A stretch of DNA of 64,000 bases from Echinococcus granulosus. Taxonomy: Eukaryota; Platyhelminthes; Cestoda; Cyclophyllidea; Taeniidae. The position numbers and the translations under genes were made by a program. Below, one piece after another: positions 28,801-40,648 of this stretch (its first letter is position 1; each line of letters opens with the position of its first letter). The stretch spans positions 1,101,983 to 1,165,982 of the forward strand of contig NW_020170389.1 in NCBI RefSeq assembly GCF_000524195.1, written 5' to 3'. The notes under the pieces are model-generated. The model was not told the DNA's origin. It saw only the letters and a list, made by a program, of their open reading frames with translations, and ran no database searches.

Positions 28801-31800
28801 TATGGGACATAACGAAGAGGAAATTTAACGTTTCTGGGTGCCACTTGACTAGATCAACGAGCGATATGGTGCAATGCGTGCACATACCGAGGTGGAGAGC
28901 TCGACTTCATGATTCCAACACTCGAGGTGCGCTTTAAAATTCTTCTCCGCCTCTTCGGCAGCCACACGCTCCGCCAAAGAACCGAAAACACCAGCGCTGT
29001 TTACAGCAGGAGGAGTTGGCTTTTCCGAATTTATGCGCACATACCATTGATCGAAAGCCTCCTGAAAAAAGCGCAAAATAGAGGAAATCGATCAATTCCA
29101 TAAAAAATACAGCTTAGAATTTCACCCCATAGCGTTACCTCTCGTTACCAACTTCGAGACTAGACCAAACTACAAGTTAAAAGCCTTTTAAATATAAATC
29201 GTTCGAGAAGTTGCAGTTTAATGCACACTATTCCGTATTTTGTGAAACATTGAAACCTCAAAATAAAGGAAATTAAAGTTTCGTTCTACCAAAGCTATTA
29301 TAAATAACTGAACTGATCAATGGTGAGAGTGACTTTCACTTAAATTTTTTGATGGTGTCAGGTCTATTCTTATATCAAATAGGCAAAAATTAGAGATCCG
29401 TCACTTTTAATAAAAGCAGCCAGTTTGACGTTCAGGCGCAAAATCCGTAATAAGTTGTTTAAGGGTATTTAATCAGAACTAAATCAGAATGAACCTACAA
29501 TCACCTGAAAATTTACTTATTTCAACTTATATAAATGAAAGCCTGTCCAATTGCACATACTACAACGAAAATTTTAGAGGTTGGTTTCCCTTCAACAGCC
29601 AAAAAGACGATACATAACAAAGGTGGTGAAATTTCTACGATAAAACTACCACTGTTGTAATAATAACACCCGCATATCGGTAGATTTTTGCACCAATTAC
29701 AATTCGTAAATCCTTTCAACCTCTACTAAAACGATCCTTACACTTACGAAACACTGTAATTCTGATATTGATGGACCTTGCACAAATGACACAGTAACCT
29801 CAGCCTCTAAAAGTAGTCGAGTTCAAGCACTACCGCGCAAAACCCAACGAACACATTTGCAAAATATTTAGCACAAAATAAAGTTATGTCGATTTTTTTC
29901 AATGTGTTTGAATGTCACGCTGTGCTTGGTATAACCATTTTCGTAAAAAGAAAAAATAACAAAGTTTTGGTGTAATTTTGTCCGGCTATACTTGCCATAT
30001 CAATGTCACACACTCAATTTGTCATATANNNNNNNNNNNNNNNNNNNNNNNNNNNNNNNNNNNNNNNNNNNNNNNNNNNNNNNNNNNNNNNNNNNNNNNN
30101 NNNNNNNNNNNNNNNNNNNNNNNNNNNNTTACCTCGTATATCAGAAATGATCCAGGTTATTGACGTATCGTTAAACCTAGTCCTGTTTATACTTTTTTTA
30201 CTTGATAATCATCAGATCTGCTGGGATATATAGTCCAATTATAGGAGCCTAATGACACTATATGCCTCGATCGAATCTCGATTTAACATTCCAAAAACCT
30301 ACGGATAATAAATTTGGCTACATATTTTTATTAAAATAAAAAGTGGGCTTTATTACAAAAAGATGAACCTAGAATCATAACCCAAAGCTAGCACCACTAA
30401 TCGCATATTGAAACTACATGCACTAAATAAGTTACATTAAAGTAGTAGTTTGCGTACCCGGGCATGGAGATAGAGGATAAGGGCTTCGTGTTCGCGAACG
30501 GTATTAGCAAGCCAAGGAGGAACGGCGGCCTGAACAACTTCCACGCCGAAGTCCTCCTCCGCCTGGAGGAGCTTCAGTTTTAGCTGGTCCAACAAAGCAA
30601 GTGGCAGACGGTCTAGGAGAGCCCTGGCGGCACGCAGCTTGCGCATGGCAATGAAAAGACGGATAAGGCTGTTAGTGAGCACCAGCAGTTCGCCGCGCTG
30701 CGCCTGGTCGTGTGTCAGCCAGTCGAGCGCAGCGATACGCGCCTTGTCCACTTGTGTAAGGTAGGCTACCACATCACCACCCACGAGATCGGTGATGCCG
30801 TTTGGGGTCGGCAGCGGTATTGAAGTATTCGATACGCCTTTCACCAAGCCCTCTCGTTCGTCAAATCGACGACGCACTATCCGGATCACCGCTCGTGTGA
30901 TACTCTGCACGTTGAGACCGGCGACTTCTGCGTACTCCAGACACTGACGACACTCCTCTGGCCTCTTGAGACCTATTGACAAATTGTTGAGAGTCAGTTT
31001 ATTGGTATCTATCTTTCCAGCCATTCATAGAAACCTAATTCATTGATGGACTATAAAGTACATCAGAAGCAATCTTAGGGATTGGTCGATCACAATATTA
31101 CTATAGTAGCTCAAATAAGGTAACTATTACCACGAGGGGAATAAAAGCAAATAAGTACATTTTTACCCCAAAATTTCATTAAGCGTTAAAAAGGAATTGA
31201 CAAAACCAATTTAAATAATAAGTGGATTATTTAAGCAATACAGAAAGTTACAGGAACCGTTGCTGCCGGTGTGAGTTTATTTTGGCCCGCTTTTGGAACG
31301 CACCAAAGTACTTCATTAAAAAGTCACCCAAAACAGAAAAATTTTGGGTTAGTAGTGATTAATAGAATTCATGCGAAAACTGAACATAGGGTCCGACACA
31401 TGAAAGAGCACGTAGGCACAAATATGGCGGACATCTTTTGATGCTTATTATTAGTATTAAAATTTGATTAACCGCTACCGCTGATGAAGCCAGCAACAAT
31501 AGAATACTCACACTTCAAAGTTACATACTTTCCACCAATTTTGGAAACAGCCACGGTAGATAATTTTTCGACCTCAAAAACAGCTCCCGCGAGCACCAAC
31601 TCAGAGGGAGAGATAAAAAACTACGTTCAAGCAATAATGGATGCGAAGGTAAGCAAAAGAAAAAAATATCCTAAAGTTACTCCCGATGTGCGAAACGAGG
31701 CATTAATCTAGGCACATTTAGCTATTTGAGGATGACTAATTCCGGTTTTAGCCTCGAAAACCCGATATCAGCCAAAAATCCTTACAATTCATGTGGAGTA

Positions 31801-34800
31801 AATAAAGGAGTAGCTTACTTGAGAGAAATGAGGCATACCAGCGTGTTTGCCGTACTGGGGAAGAGAGCTGAGCAATGTAGGATGCAACTAGCGAAAATCG
31901 TCGCTCCACAATGAGTGTAATTACATAGGTCTCGAGAACAGCATTGCAGGGTTCGTCCTGTGAAGCGACCGAAGTTATTAATTATATGCTTTCACCGAGC
32001 AAAGTTGCTTATCCGTATAACTGTTGCTAAATTAATGATCGAAATCGGCATTATCACTGCCAAAAGAAACAGATTCTCGCAACTGGAATAGAGTTATGAT
32101 TCAAAAGTTAGGGATACTTACTGGAAGACCCGTTTCAAGATGACGAAGACAGAGCACGAAATGAGACAAGAAGCGGAGAACTTGACAATCCAGCTCATCC
32201 AGTGTAAGCTGGTCTGGCCACTTTACATTGGTGATGCCTGACGCTAAAATCTCACGAATCGACGCTGGAATAAAAAGCGGCGCAACCAAGGCTACGGCAG
32301 TCAACAGTTCTGCAAGTAAAAATATCAAAAGACACAAGTCCACAAAGTGAAATCCATTCAAGTGTAATTTGCGACTCGATTTTCATTTATGAAACTGCCA
32401 AGGTTCACGTATTAACTCTAAACATTAAAAGATACGAGCGGTCAAATGGTTTAGGATTTCGAATACCTGAATATTCTCTAAGAGCAACTCCCCTACATAT
32501 GGCATAAAACATAGCCTTTAAAAGTGTGTGACGGCTGGATGGGGAACTAGAGCCACTTGAGGCCTTTATGTCGTTGGTTTCGTTGGGATGGAGGAATGCT
32601 GAAATCTCCGAGGGACGAAGGGCCGGAGCAACAAAACCGGAATCCCCCTCAACAGTTTGGAAGAGGTAACTTATAGGGCACCATCCAAGAACAGTTTCGG
32701 CCTTCGAAAAGGCCTCTGATAGGGTCCACGAGCCTGGCAACCAGGCCGAGTTAGGCAGCTGCAGACCAACGTCCTCGACTTCGAGGCCTTTTTGTGGGCG
32801 TCCCAACACCGACTGAAACATTCCAACATTTGAGCTCCTTAAGATAATCCTATCTTTAGAAAGTGGGTGATAAAACCCAATAAGGAAGAGTTGCTCACCA
32901 GTGTGTCTGCCCTAGGTCCGCAGTCAATTTTCATTCGTAGAGTGGCATCAACTCGAGATTCGACAAGAGCACGGCAGTGCGCCCATAGCAAATCCTCCCA
33001 ACTACCAGACGTCATGGCTCGCAGCAACATGCTGAGGTTGCCCGACTGAGCGGCAAACATTGCACGCTCGTAGGGATTTAAAGCTGGCTGGATAAACAAA
33101 ATCAGGTGTGAGTGTTTACTATCATAAAAATAAGTAAAAAAGCCGAAACCAACATTTTCAGAATTCCACCAGGCGACGCACTTGCTCAGCACGCGAGTTG
33201 CGTTGCCTTCAACAGCATCGTGCTTTGGTTGAACGCTGTCTTTGGATAGGCAGCTGGTGTGGAATGGGCGCCAACCCTCCATAGCAACGGCCCGAGTGAT
33301 ATCCCCTCGCTGAAGACAAAGTCGCTGAGCCTATATAAAAAATTTCGGTATGACACTACAAAACAGAAGGCAATTGTTTTTCCTGTTTTTAAAACAAGTT
33401 AATCAGCACATCCGTCTCAGCATTCCACTTTGGTTTAATGAACAGAAGGAAGTCCTGAGGACATTATGCAATCACTCTAGTGTCAAATAAAATGACAATA
33501 CGACAATCAAGCATTCACGTTACGGTTGATATTAAAAAGGGTAGTTAATAAACCCCTTCCGAGACAACTGTTAAGGAGATACACGTAGAGACTGTACCCC
33601 AAATCAGTACACATTTTATAAAAGCGTAAAACGGAACAAGGTGGCAGTGCTGAGGCAATTGTGAACAACCTAAATACAAATTTAAATAGGACAAAAGATA
33701 AATCACTTAATAGCATACGATGGCACAAATTTGCTTAGGTAGCACGACAAATGATGGGGAGTACAGTAATAACATGCGCATTCGCATTTAGGGACTCGCA
33801 AATTCAGAATTTCGGGAAGTTTTCATTGGAACCTAAGTATTTTGCACTCACATCTTTATGCACATTTAAACTAATTGAATATCTGTAGCCTCTACGTACA
33901 GAATGTGTTTTCTTTATCGAGCTTTACCTTTGATATATGGCTTCTGTAATAAATGAAGCTTGACTAGCCTACCTTCCTGGCAGTGACAAAGAAACGTCGG
34001 TCATTAAGTTTACAGTCCCATTTGTTGCTTGGTTTTACCTTAATGCACGTTCAAAAGAAAACAGCAGCCAATTAGCTGGTGCACTGTAGGGGTAACACTA
34101 GCATACCGTACTGAAAAAGTCCTATGTGTCAAATAATTAAGTGGTACTGTATTTTTATGGCCATCATTTCTTTTAAGGATAATGTATTAAGCTAACATTT
34201 CGATGAAAGTCAAATAATTTGAGAGCATGAACTGGGTCGTACTTAGAGGTTAAATTCCAGGACTAAGTAATTATTAGTATTTTTATTGACTCGTACCAAA
34301 CATTCGCGATTCCTTCTGATCCGCAGCGCGTCCTGAATCCCACACTCACGAACATTCGAGGTATTAATGCATCCATAATAAAATTAAGATACATTGCAAC
34401 CTTAAAAAAGAGACCTAGAGTCAAGGTTCTTGGCATCCATAACATGACCAAGGCGCCCGCTTATAACAGATTAGCTAACTCCTCCAAAAAAGCCTAGCAT
34501 CCGCGAAGGTTTTTGACGAATTTGTAAATGCATACAGGTTAATTTCCAAACGCCACTATGGACCACGTGGAGACGCATCTCACTGACTTAGCTAACAGTA
34601 TCCTGCTTAACTTCGAAAAGTGTTATGCTATGGTAAATCGGAAAGATAAAAGAAAGCGTACCCTCTGCAAATCACCACCCCTGACGCATAAAAACAGATA
34701 ATGCAGGTAGCGATTTTCAGCTGATATGTCTTTTTGAGCCAAACCACCTCCGCCGATGAGTGCCGTATCCGGAAACTGTAGAGCGACAATTGATACACGT

Positions 34801-35819
34801 TCATTGGTTGATAGCCAAAAGACAAACTGGCACTCACCAAATGGGTAACCAAATGCTTGGATTTGAGTTCATTGGCACTCAAAGTTTCCAAAAGGTGGTG
34901 CGTACTTTCCCTAAGCCACATCATGATTATACAAAGGAACAAAATCAGCGGAAAACGCAAAAAAAAACGAAATGTCAATCAGCCCACCATACTGTAGTTT
35001 CGTTAAAAAGACATTCATATTTTTCCGCCACTTTGACTATTTCTTCTCGAACCTTTCCTTCCAGCCAATCAACGATTACCTTAATTGGGAAAAAACGTTT
35101 TTTAAAATTTTAGCTTGGAAAATGTTCGTCTGGGCACATTCAAGTAGGAATGGAGGTGGTAGTCAAAGGACCTACTTGCGTTTCCCGAAGATCATCGTCC
35201 GTGTCATACAAAGTATTAACAATGTCTTTTTCCGAGTGATAGTGTAGCTAAAAGCAAGATTTGAGTAAAACCTATTGCTACAACTTTTGGTAAATCCTTG
35301 TTCAATAAAGAGTCTGTGTGACAGAGCCGGTCGCTATACAGAGCGTGTATTAATCGCCAAGTTGACCGCTCCAAATCAACAGCATCGACAAGACAGGATT
35401 CGTAATCGTTTCTAAAGGTTTTCGGAGTGAAAGCCAGCAATATTCTACTTGAAGGAAAGCGCAGATCGTCGACCTAGACTTGGTAAGGCCGCAAGATATT
35501 CACTGGTGAGAAGTGAGTACTTTTCAGCCAATGCAAGAGGCTCCTCTTCCAGTTGTTTCCAAGCAGAGTTAAACTCGCTATATACCTCAAAAGTATCTTA
35601 ATGGACTTGTAAACGAAACCAAACGTCCACCCACCTTTCTTTGTTGACATTTCCAACGGAAAGTATGATCTGTTGACAAGCGATCCGACCTGCAAGACCA
35701 TGACCAATGGAAGTAGAACTTACACATGCTTCGCTATCGTCGTACAAATTACCCTCTATAATACTATGACGAGAAGTGGCAAAATCCTCTTTCACTGACG
35801 TATGATCAATGGAGAACAT
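25857..35819 (-). CDS. NUP107: Nuclear pore complex protein Nup107, 17 exons
   Basis: Exons in transcript order: 35819-35724, 35689-35635, 35596-35521, 35411-35285, 35247-35176, 35079-34988, 34910-34838, 34775-34662, 33330-33154, 33087-32899, 32812-32467, 32309-32122, 31957-31819, 30972-30458, 29061-28888, 27651-27301, 25961-25857. This gives about 962 residues (human about 925). Matches to Nup107 along the length include STWRLIHALYSDR, SEKDIVNTLY, VIVDWLEG, AQRLCLQRGD, NPYERAMFAAQSGN, SWEDLLWAH, LRFLSHFVLCLR, AALDWLTHD, EAFDQWYVRINS, LQMIILRETCLR and the final LGYSEN before the stop. Nup107 is an alpha-helical scaffold of the Y complex (Nup107-160) and binds Nup133 through its C-terminal part. 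Phases agree at every junction except exon 3 to exon 4, where the best-looking frame of exon 3 and a phase-compatible splice conflict. The start at 35819 lies 4 nt after a strong 3' splice site; upstream coding exons are possible. Intron sizes grow from 34-38 nt at the 5' end to over 1.2 kb at the 3' end. Confidence 0.93.
30029..30128. other. Assembly gap (100 N) in Nup107 intron 14
   Basis: A run of exactly 100 N between the exon ending at 30458 and the exon starting at 29061. The flanking exons are phase 0 and continue the Nup107 family alignment without loss, so the gap probably hides only intron. Confidence 0.97.
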
Positions 35820-37559
35820 TTCGCTGGAAAAAAGAGAAGAAACTTAAAGCCAGTTTATGCAAACTACATGTATCTTCTCCTCAACACAGTTCCAATAATG
35901 ACAAAAGTAGCACTCCGCAATAATAAAGAGCTCGACATGAAAAGACTACCTGTGTTGTAACATGACGTACAACCGCAATCAGACATCTGGTAGTGAAAAC
36001 AAGAGAGGAATTAAAACGAATTCTCCGACCCTTTACCCGAAACCCAGATACATCTCAAAACCTTTAGGACATTGGGCCAAAGATAACAATAAATGAATAC
36101 AAGTCATTTAAATTAACGTGCAATTAATCAAATCGCACACGTTACATGTACACGGTGATGATAACGTCACCATGTGAAGTACACACCTTTTGTGAACAAT
36201 GAAAACTAATGAGCAAATTTAAAAGTAGCGATCTAAAAATCATTCCCTTTACCAAAATGAGACCAAAACATTGATGGAAATAGGCTCAAAAAAAGCAATG
36301 CCTATTGCAACTGCAGCACATGAACACCACAAAACAACAAAAAAGGCGCCCTCTACTTCTCAAGACTCTAGTCCGCAAAACAAATATGTAAAATTTCCTA
36401 TTTTTACTCAACACATTAAATTTTAATTTTTTGCAATAAACTTGGAAATTTTTTGTTTTATAACGCCCAAACGTTAGTTGCTAAAAACTCGAATGCTAAG
36501 TCATATTTTCACCCCATGATTACAACGAATACACTTATTTTTAACAAAAAGCCAGCTTAGGTAAATTTTCCAGTGCGAGTCGTAGGGGTTTACTGTGCAA
36601 CCCATGGTGGTTCCCCATTTTTATCCCATTATCAACTCAATCTATTGTGATTCCTGGCTTTATTTTATGAGGTACATTGTGCGATATGCAGCTTAATGTA
36701 GCGTCCCGAGACTCCCTGAAGACGAAAGAAGACACAATACTCGTGCAGAATGTATTTATTCAGCACGGAGAAGGTGTCTGGGCTATTGGCATGGCCCAAA
36801 AGGCCAGCCCACCCAGCGAGGTACAAGGGGGCTAGTTCAAAGTACAAAAGTGGCGCCTCACCAGAACCGAGGGATAAACCATTAACGTATTACATTAATG
36901 TTAAGAGCGTACCTAAAAAGGATGTGGCGAAGAACAATTATTATAGCGTATTTGCTCCTTGTCGAAATTTACTTAGGCATATCTTTAGCCTAGGCTATTT
37001 CCTTTAAATGAATGAGTCTCTCGATTGTTCCATGTTATTGAGATCAAACGAAACCAAATTTGCGGTACTAGCTGTCGTTGTCGAACGTTCGTCCTTGGAA
37101 AAATTCAGAACTGAAACTCTGATAAAGCTGAGTTCTCATAACATTTACCATGTGATAAATAAGTTTGGACCAATCACCCTTCAGAAGCATTTTTATGTCA
37201 TCAAATACTCTTCAACATCATGACTATGTATGTGGCTGCATGGGACTCTCAGGGGTTGTATAACTGCATTTCCCGTTCACCTTTGCCGTCGCCGTCAAAC
37301 CTTACGTAAATTTCAAGTTGGGTAGACACCTTATTTCCTGAAATTTTGCAGTGATCAAATCAATTATTCCAGATCAACCACTGCCATCGCATAATTTTGG
37401 GACAATGGTCATATGTATGCTAACAATAAGACTAGCGGTGTTTGCTAAAAACTTAGTTAGGGAGGCTGCCACTTGACGTCTGGAATTTCCATTTTGAAGT
37501 TTCCTGAAGAATGTATGCAGATAATCCGCATTGACCCTAAACATGAATAATTTGACAGT
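35820..37559. other. Intergenic region upstream of Nup107
   Basis: Exon 1 of Nup107 is preceded on the minus strand by a pyrimidine-rich tract ending ttttttccag at 35824, a strong acceptor for a 5'UTR exon or spliced leader. Beyond that the DNA is AT-rich, and I see no exon with recognisable content. The region also holds the 3'UTR of the unrecognised minus-strand gene that stops at 37560. Confidence 0.5.
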
Positions 37560-39704
37560 TCAAAACCTCCAAACTTTCTTTTTTCCTTTCTCTTCTTCTA
37601 TTCTAGTTAAGAGTGCTTTCATTGTTCCACGCTGTCGCAACTTCGCAAGTATTCGCGCAATTTGACGATAACTGTTCAGTTGTGTTATTCCACGCAGAAG
37701 ATTCGTAACGCTAATCTTAAGATGTCTTACCATTGAAACAATCTCTTCCTTCAGCACTGGTGTGTTTGGAGTTTCCTCAAAGCACCGGGCTGCTTCCTCC
37801 AAAGCAGTGAGAAGTTGAAGGGACTTTTGAAGCGTCCTTCCTGAATTTAAAATCTGTGCTTGAATTGTGCGATTATTGGCGTGATCTTGATTACATTCGC
37901 TCAGATCAGGAGACTTGGATGTTTTTAGGAGGACTTTACCAACTTTGATAGCGTCTGACTGAGCATAATTCTGAAGCGTAGTATACCGCATTGGCCGACG
38001 CATAAGAGCTGCATCGTTTGCAGATTCCTCATTGTGCGAAAATTTCTCCATTAGAAAGTCTATTTTTGCCTGCTCTTCAGAGGCTGCCCCTGCAGGATCG
38101 TTGTTCCTTCGCGAGACGGTAAGTGCATTAGGTGGTATGCATTCGACAACTTTTTGTAAGGCCCTTTTTACGGGCATCGCCGAAATGTGCTCGTAAAAAC
38201 TGGGGAGGTGGCATTTTACGCATTGGAGGGTATTCTCAAGGCATATGAGCCTCTCCATGAATACTTCCACCCTGAGGTTTGCACTTCCCAAGCCAGAACT
38301 CATAACCTGGAATTGATTTATTTGCCTTGTCACGTGATAGTTAATTTGAATTTGAGCGTCACAGTAGTCACAAGTCGTCGCACAGACAGTCCCTCCTGAG
38401 AATAGTATTTCGGAGTAGGGACTTACTAAATTTGATCACCTTACTTAAGTAGCGATTCCACCTAGATAAAATAATTCTGCACTTTATTATCCTACCATCC
38501 ACTGAGGCAAAATAATAATAATAAATTAATAATAATAATTGATAATAAATTAATAACCCTCAAGATTACCTTTGTATCCTAGATTGTAGGGCCATGCTAA
38601 GCCAATGTTAACTCCGTTTACCTCTGTTCTATTATACTTGGTAATTATTACAACGCTCGTACTGACTAACCTTGATAAATAATTTAAGCCAATTTATTGC
38701 GCACAGTTGAGAGTCGCCTGTCTATGAAGCTGCCACATGAGTTGAATACTTTAATCCAAAGGCTGGCTTGATGAATTTGGAGTGATGACCCTAGCTACGA
38801 CTTTAAACAGCAGAATTTTACCAATTTATGAGCACCGTGGCGGTTAGAGTTTGTGCCTTGTCTAAATTCTTATAAAACGGGCAAATCAAAAACCCAGCAG
38901 TCCCCACTCAACAAATCAATTACTGTTTGTAGGTGAGGACTGTACTGCTTTGTCGCACCGTCATCTACCTTTTCATCCAGGGGAAAACGAAACCCCACCA
39001 TCAGACTGAGAAATCCGGCTATTAAATTTCACAAACTCAGATTTATTGAACATTTGATGCTTAAACCTTTTTTGAAGTTGCATCCTTGTTTAAGCTGGAG
39101 TAGAGTACCAAAGCGTTTACTTAAAATACGGTATTTCTCCCCTTATCTAACTAAATAACTTACCCATTTTGCTTGAAAAGTGAACTCGAAAATTCAAAAG
39201 CGTTTATTCTTCCGCTTTATCCCTCATGTGGGAAACAACTAAGTGTTCCTGCTAAAACAACTTCTACTTTTTATTATTGTAAAATTATCAGTTATCAACA
39301 AATAACTTACAAAATGTCCAACACTTAACTTTTCAGTCCATGTTTGCCACTTTTTCAAGCGTTTCTCCCCCAATATCCATAATCTAGCTAAATGCTCTAT
39401 CCAATGTGCCAGATACGCTCTAAAAGTTTTTATTTTTCACCACTTTTGTTATCACGCTTTCATCGGATATCGACGAAACCCTTACTGGCAAAACTGAGAA
39501 GCCGTCTGTGCTTGATTCAATAACAGCAGACTAATTTTTGCATAAAATCCATTTACTTCGCAAACGAACGAGCGTCGGCTACTGGGATCTCGCGCAGAAC
39601 ACATTGATCCGAGCGCTTGTTGGTGGACTGTAGGCCCACCAACCAAAGTAGGCTATAAGCCAGGCGCGGAAGTGAGGATAACCAATCAGGGACTTGCGAC
39701 GGCA
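37560..39704 (-). CDS. Unrecognised multi-exon gene, 3' part
   Basis: I do not recognise this protein. The last exon (38395-37560) is open for 278 codons including the stop. Its N-terminal part is cysteine-rich (VCATTCDYC, then LENTLQCVKCHLPSFYEH, spaced like a possible zinc site). Its C-terminal half is charged, probably helical, and ends in a lysine/arginine-rich segment. Four upstream candidate exons fit by phase and splice sites: 39704-39557 (phase 1 in, 2 out; includes DQCVLREIPVADARSFA), 39005-38924 (2 to 0; LMVGFRFPLDEK, SPHLQT), 38794-38737 (0 to 1; LQIHQASLWIKVFNS) and 38596-38570 (27 nt, 1 to 1; WPYNLGYK). The chain reads without a stop. The 5' end is missing: 39704 is an internal acceptor with no start codon before it. 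The long last exon is fairly secure; each small exon is less so. The gene is divergent from troponin T, with under 1 kb between them. Confidence 0.5.
38510..38556. repeat. Short (AAT)n simple repeat
   Basis: An imperfect AAT/TAA trinucleotide repeat about 47 nt long, between the last two exons of the unrecognised minus-strand gene. No function is apparent. Confidence 0.85.
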
Positions 39705-40648
39705 CTACGATCAATGGATATGGACATTTACAAGAGTTGTGCAACCACGATTATGTTGTCCAGTTTTGTCTAGATAAGTAAAAACTAAGATGTGACCTGA
39801 TTCTTCCCCAATTTCGTCTAAACAGATTTTTCTACTCCACGCCTAACGCCATTAGCCGCCATAGTATTAAATTGAAAATTTGCGGCAATTGTCTTTAGGT
39901 CTACTTGTGGATCATTAGTTAAATTTGCAGTTCTCTCTTTGAAGGGTAGCAGTGGTGAAATCAGGAAGCAGGAAATTCATTAACCTTCCATAAACTGCAC
40001 TGATTTGTTAATATTTGACTAGTTTTACCTTAAGCTTGTTCATATCATTCATTAACCAATTGTTTTAAGAAGTTGCAAATTCCAAATAGTGCACACCTTG
40101 CATTGTACAGTACTTGTTGAAAGTTAATGCCATTAAATCATGCCGCCAACTATACGTTATAAAAAATTTTGATAGACCATCAATTTGATTTCAAAATTTT
40201 TGATGAGTCTGGATTGGACTGTCACCTTCTCTGTTGATTTAACCGAGCTGTCACTACGACATGCTCGCCAAAAATAAATGCACTAGAATTGCTGATCCCC
40301 GCACCTGTCCAGTCACGTACAAGTCACTAGGCGGCTATTCTAGGCGCTTATCGACGCCCACTTGCAAATTCAAGGGTTAGCGTCCTCACACAATGTCCAC
40401 GCCCTAACCCACGCACCCGCCATGGCATTGATCCCTCTCTAGGTGCGCGTGTGTGCATTCAGGCTCGTGCGGGTGGAGGGGGTGGGAAGGTGAGGGAGCA
40501 CAAATGGACCAATAACGTTGCGAGAATCGGATGCACGATTGCTATTAGTCTTCGTGGCAGTGGTAGTGCATCACTCCCGCTGTAGGCACCAGCAATCTAG
40601 ACTTTCAGGGTCTTCTGTACGCACTAGGCGACTGCATCACCAACAGTT
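39705..40648. promoter_or_regulatory. Region between divergent genes; likely troponin T promoter and 5'UTR
   Basis: About 0.9 kb separates the first visible exon of the minus-strand gene from the troponin T start codon. The 350 bases before the ATG (about 40290-40648) are clearly GC-richer than their surroundings and contain a G-rich stretch near 40475-40497, consistent with a promoter and 5'UTR. I could not place a TATA box or a transcription start. Confidence 0.4.

Noticed and set aside
31484..31711. Plus-strand frame followed by a donor-like gtaagc
   Set aside because: It lies in a Nup107 intron (31818-30973), has no acceptor or partner exon in phase and no family resemblance.
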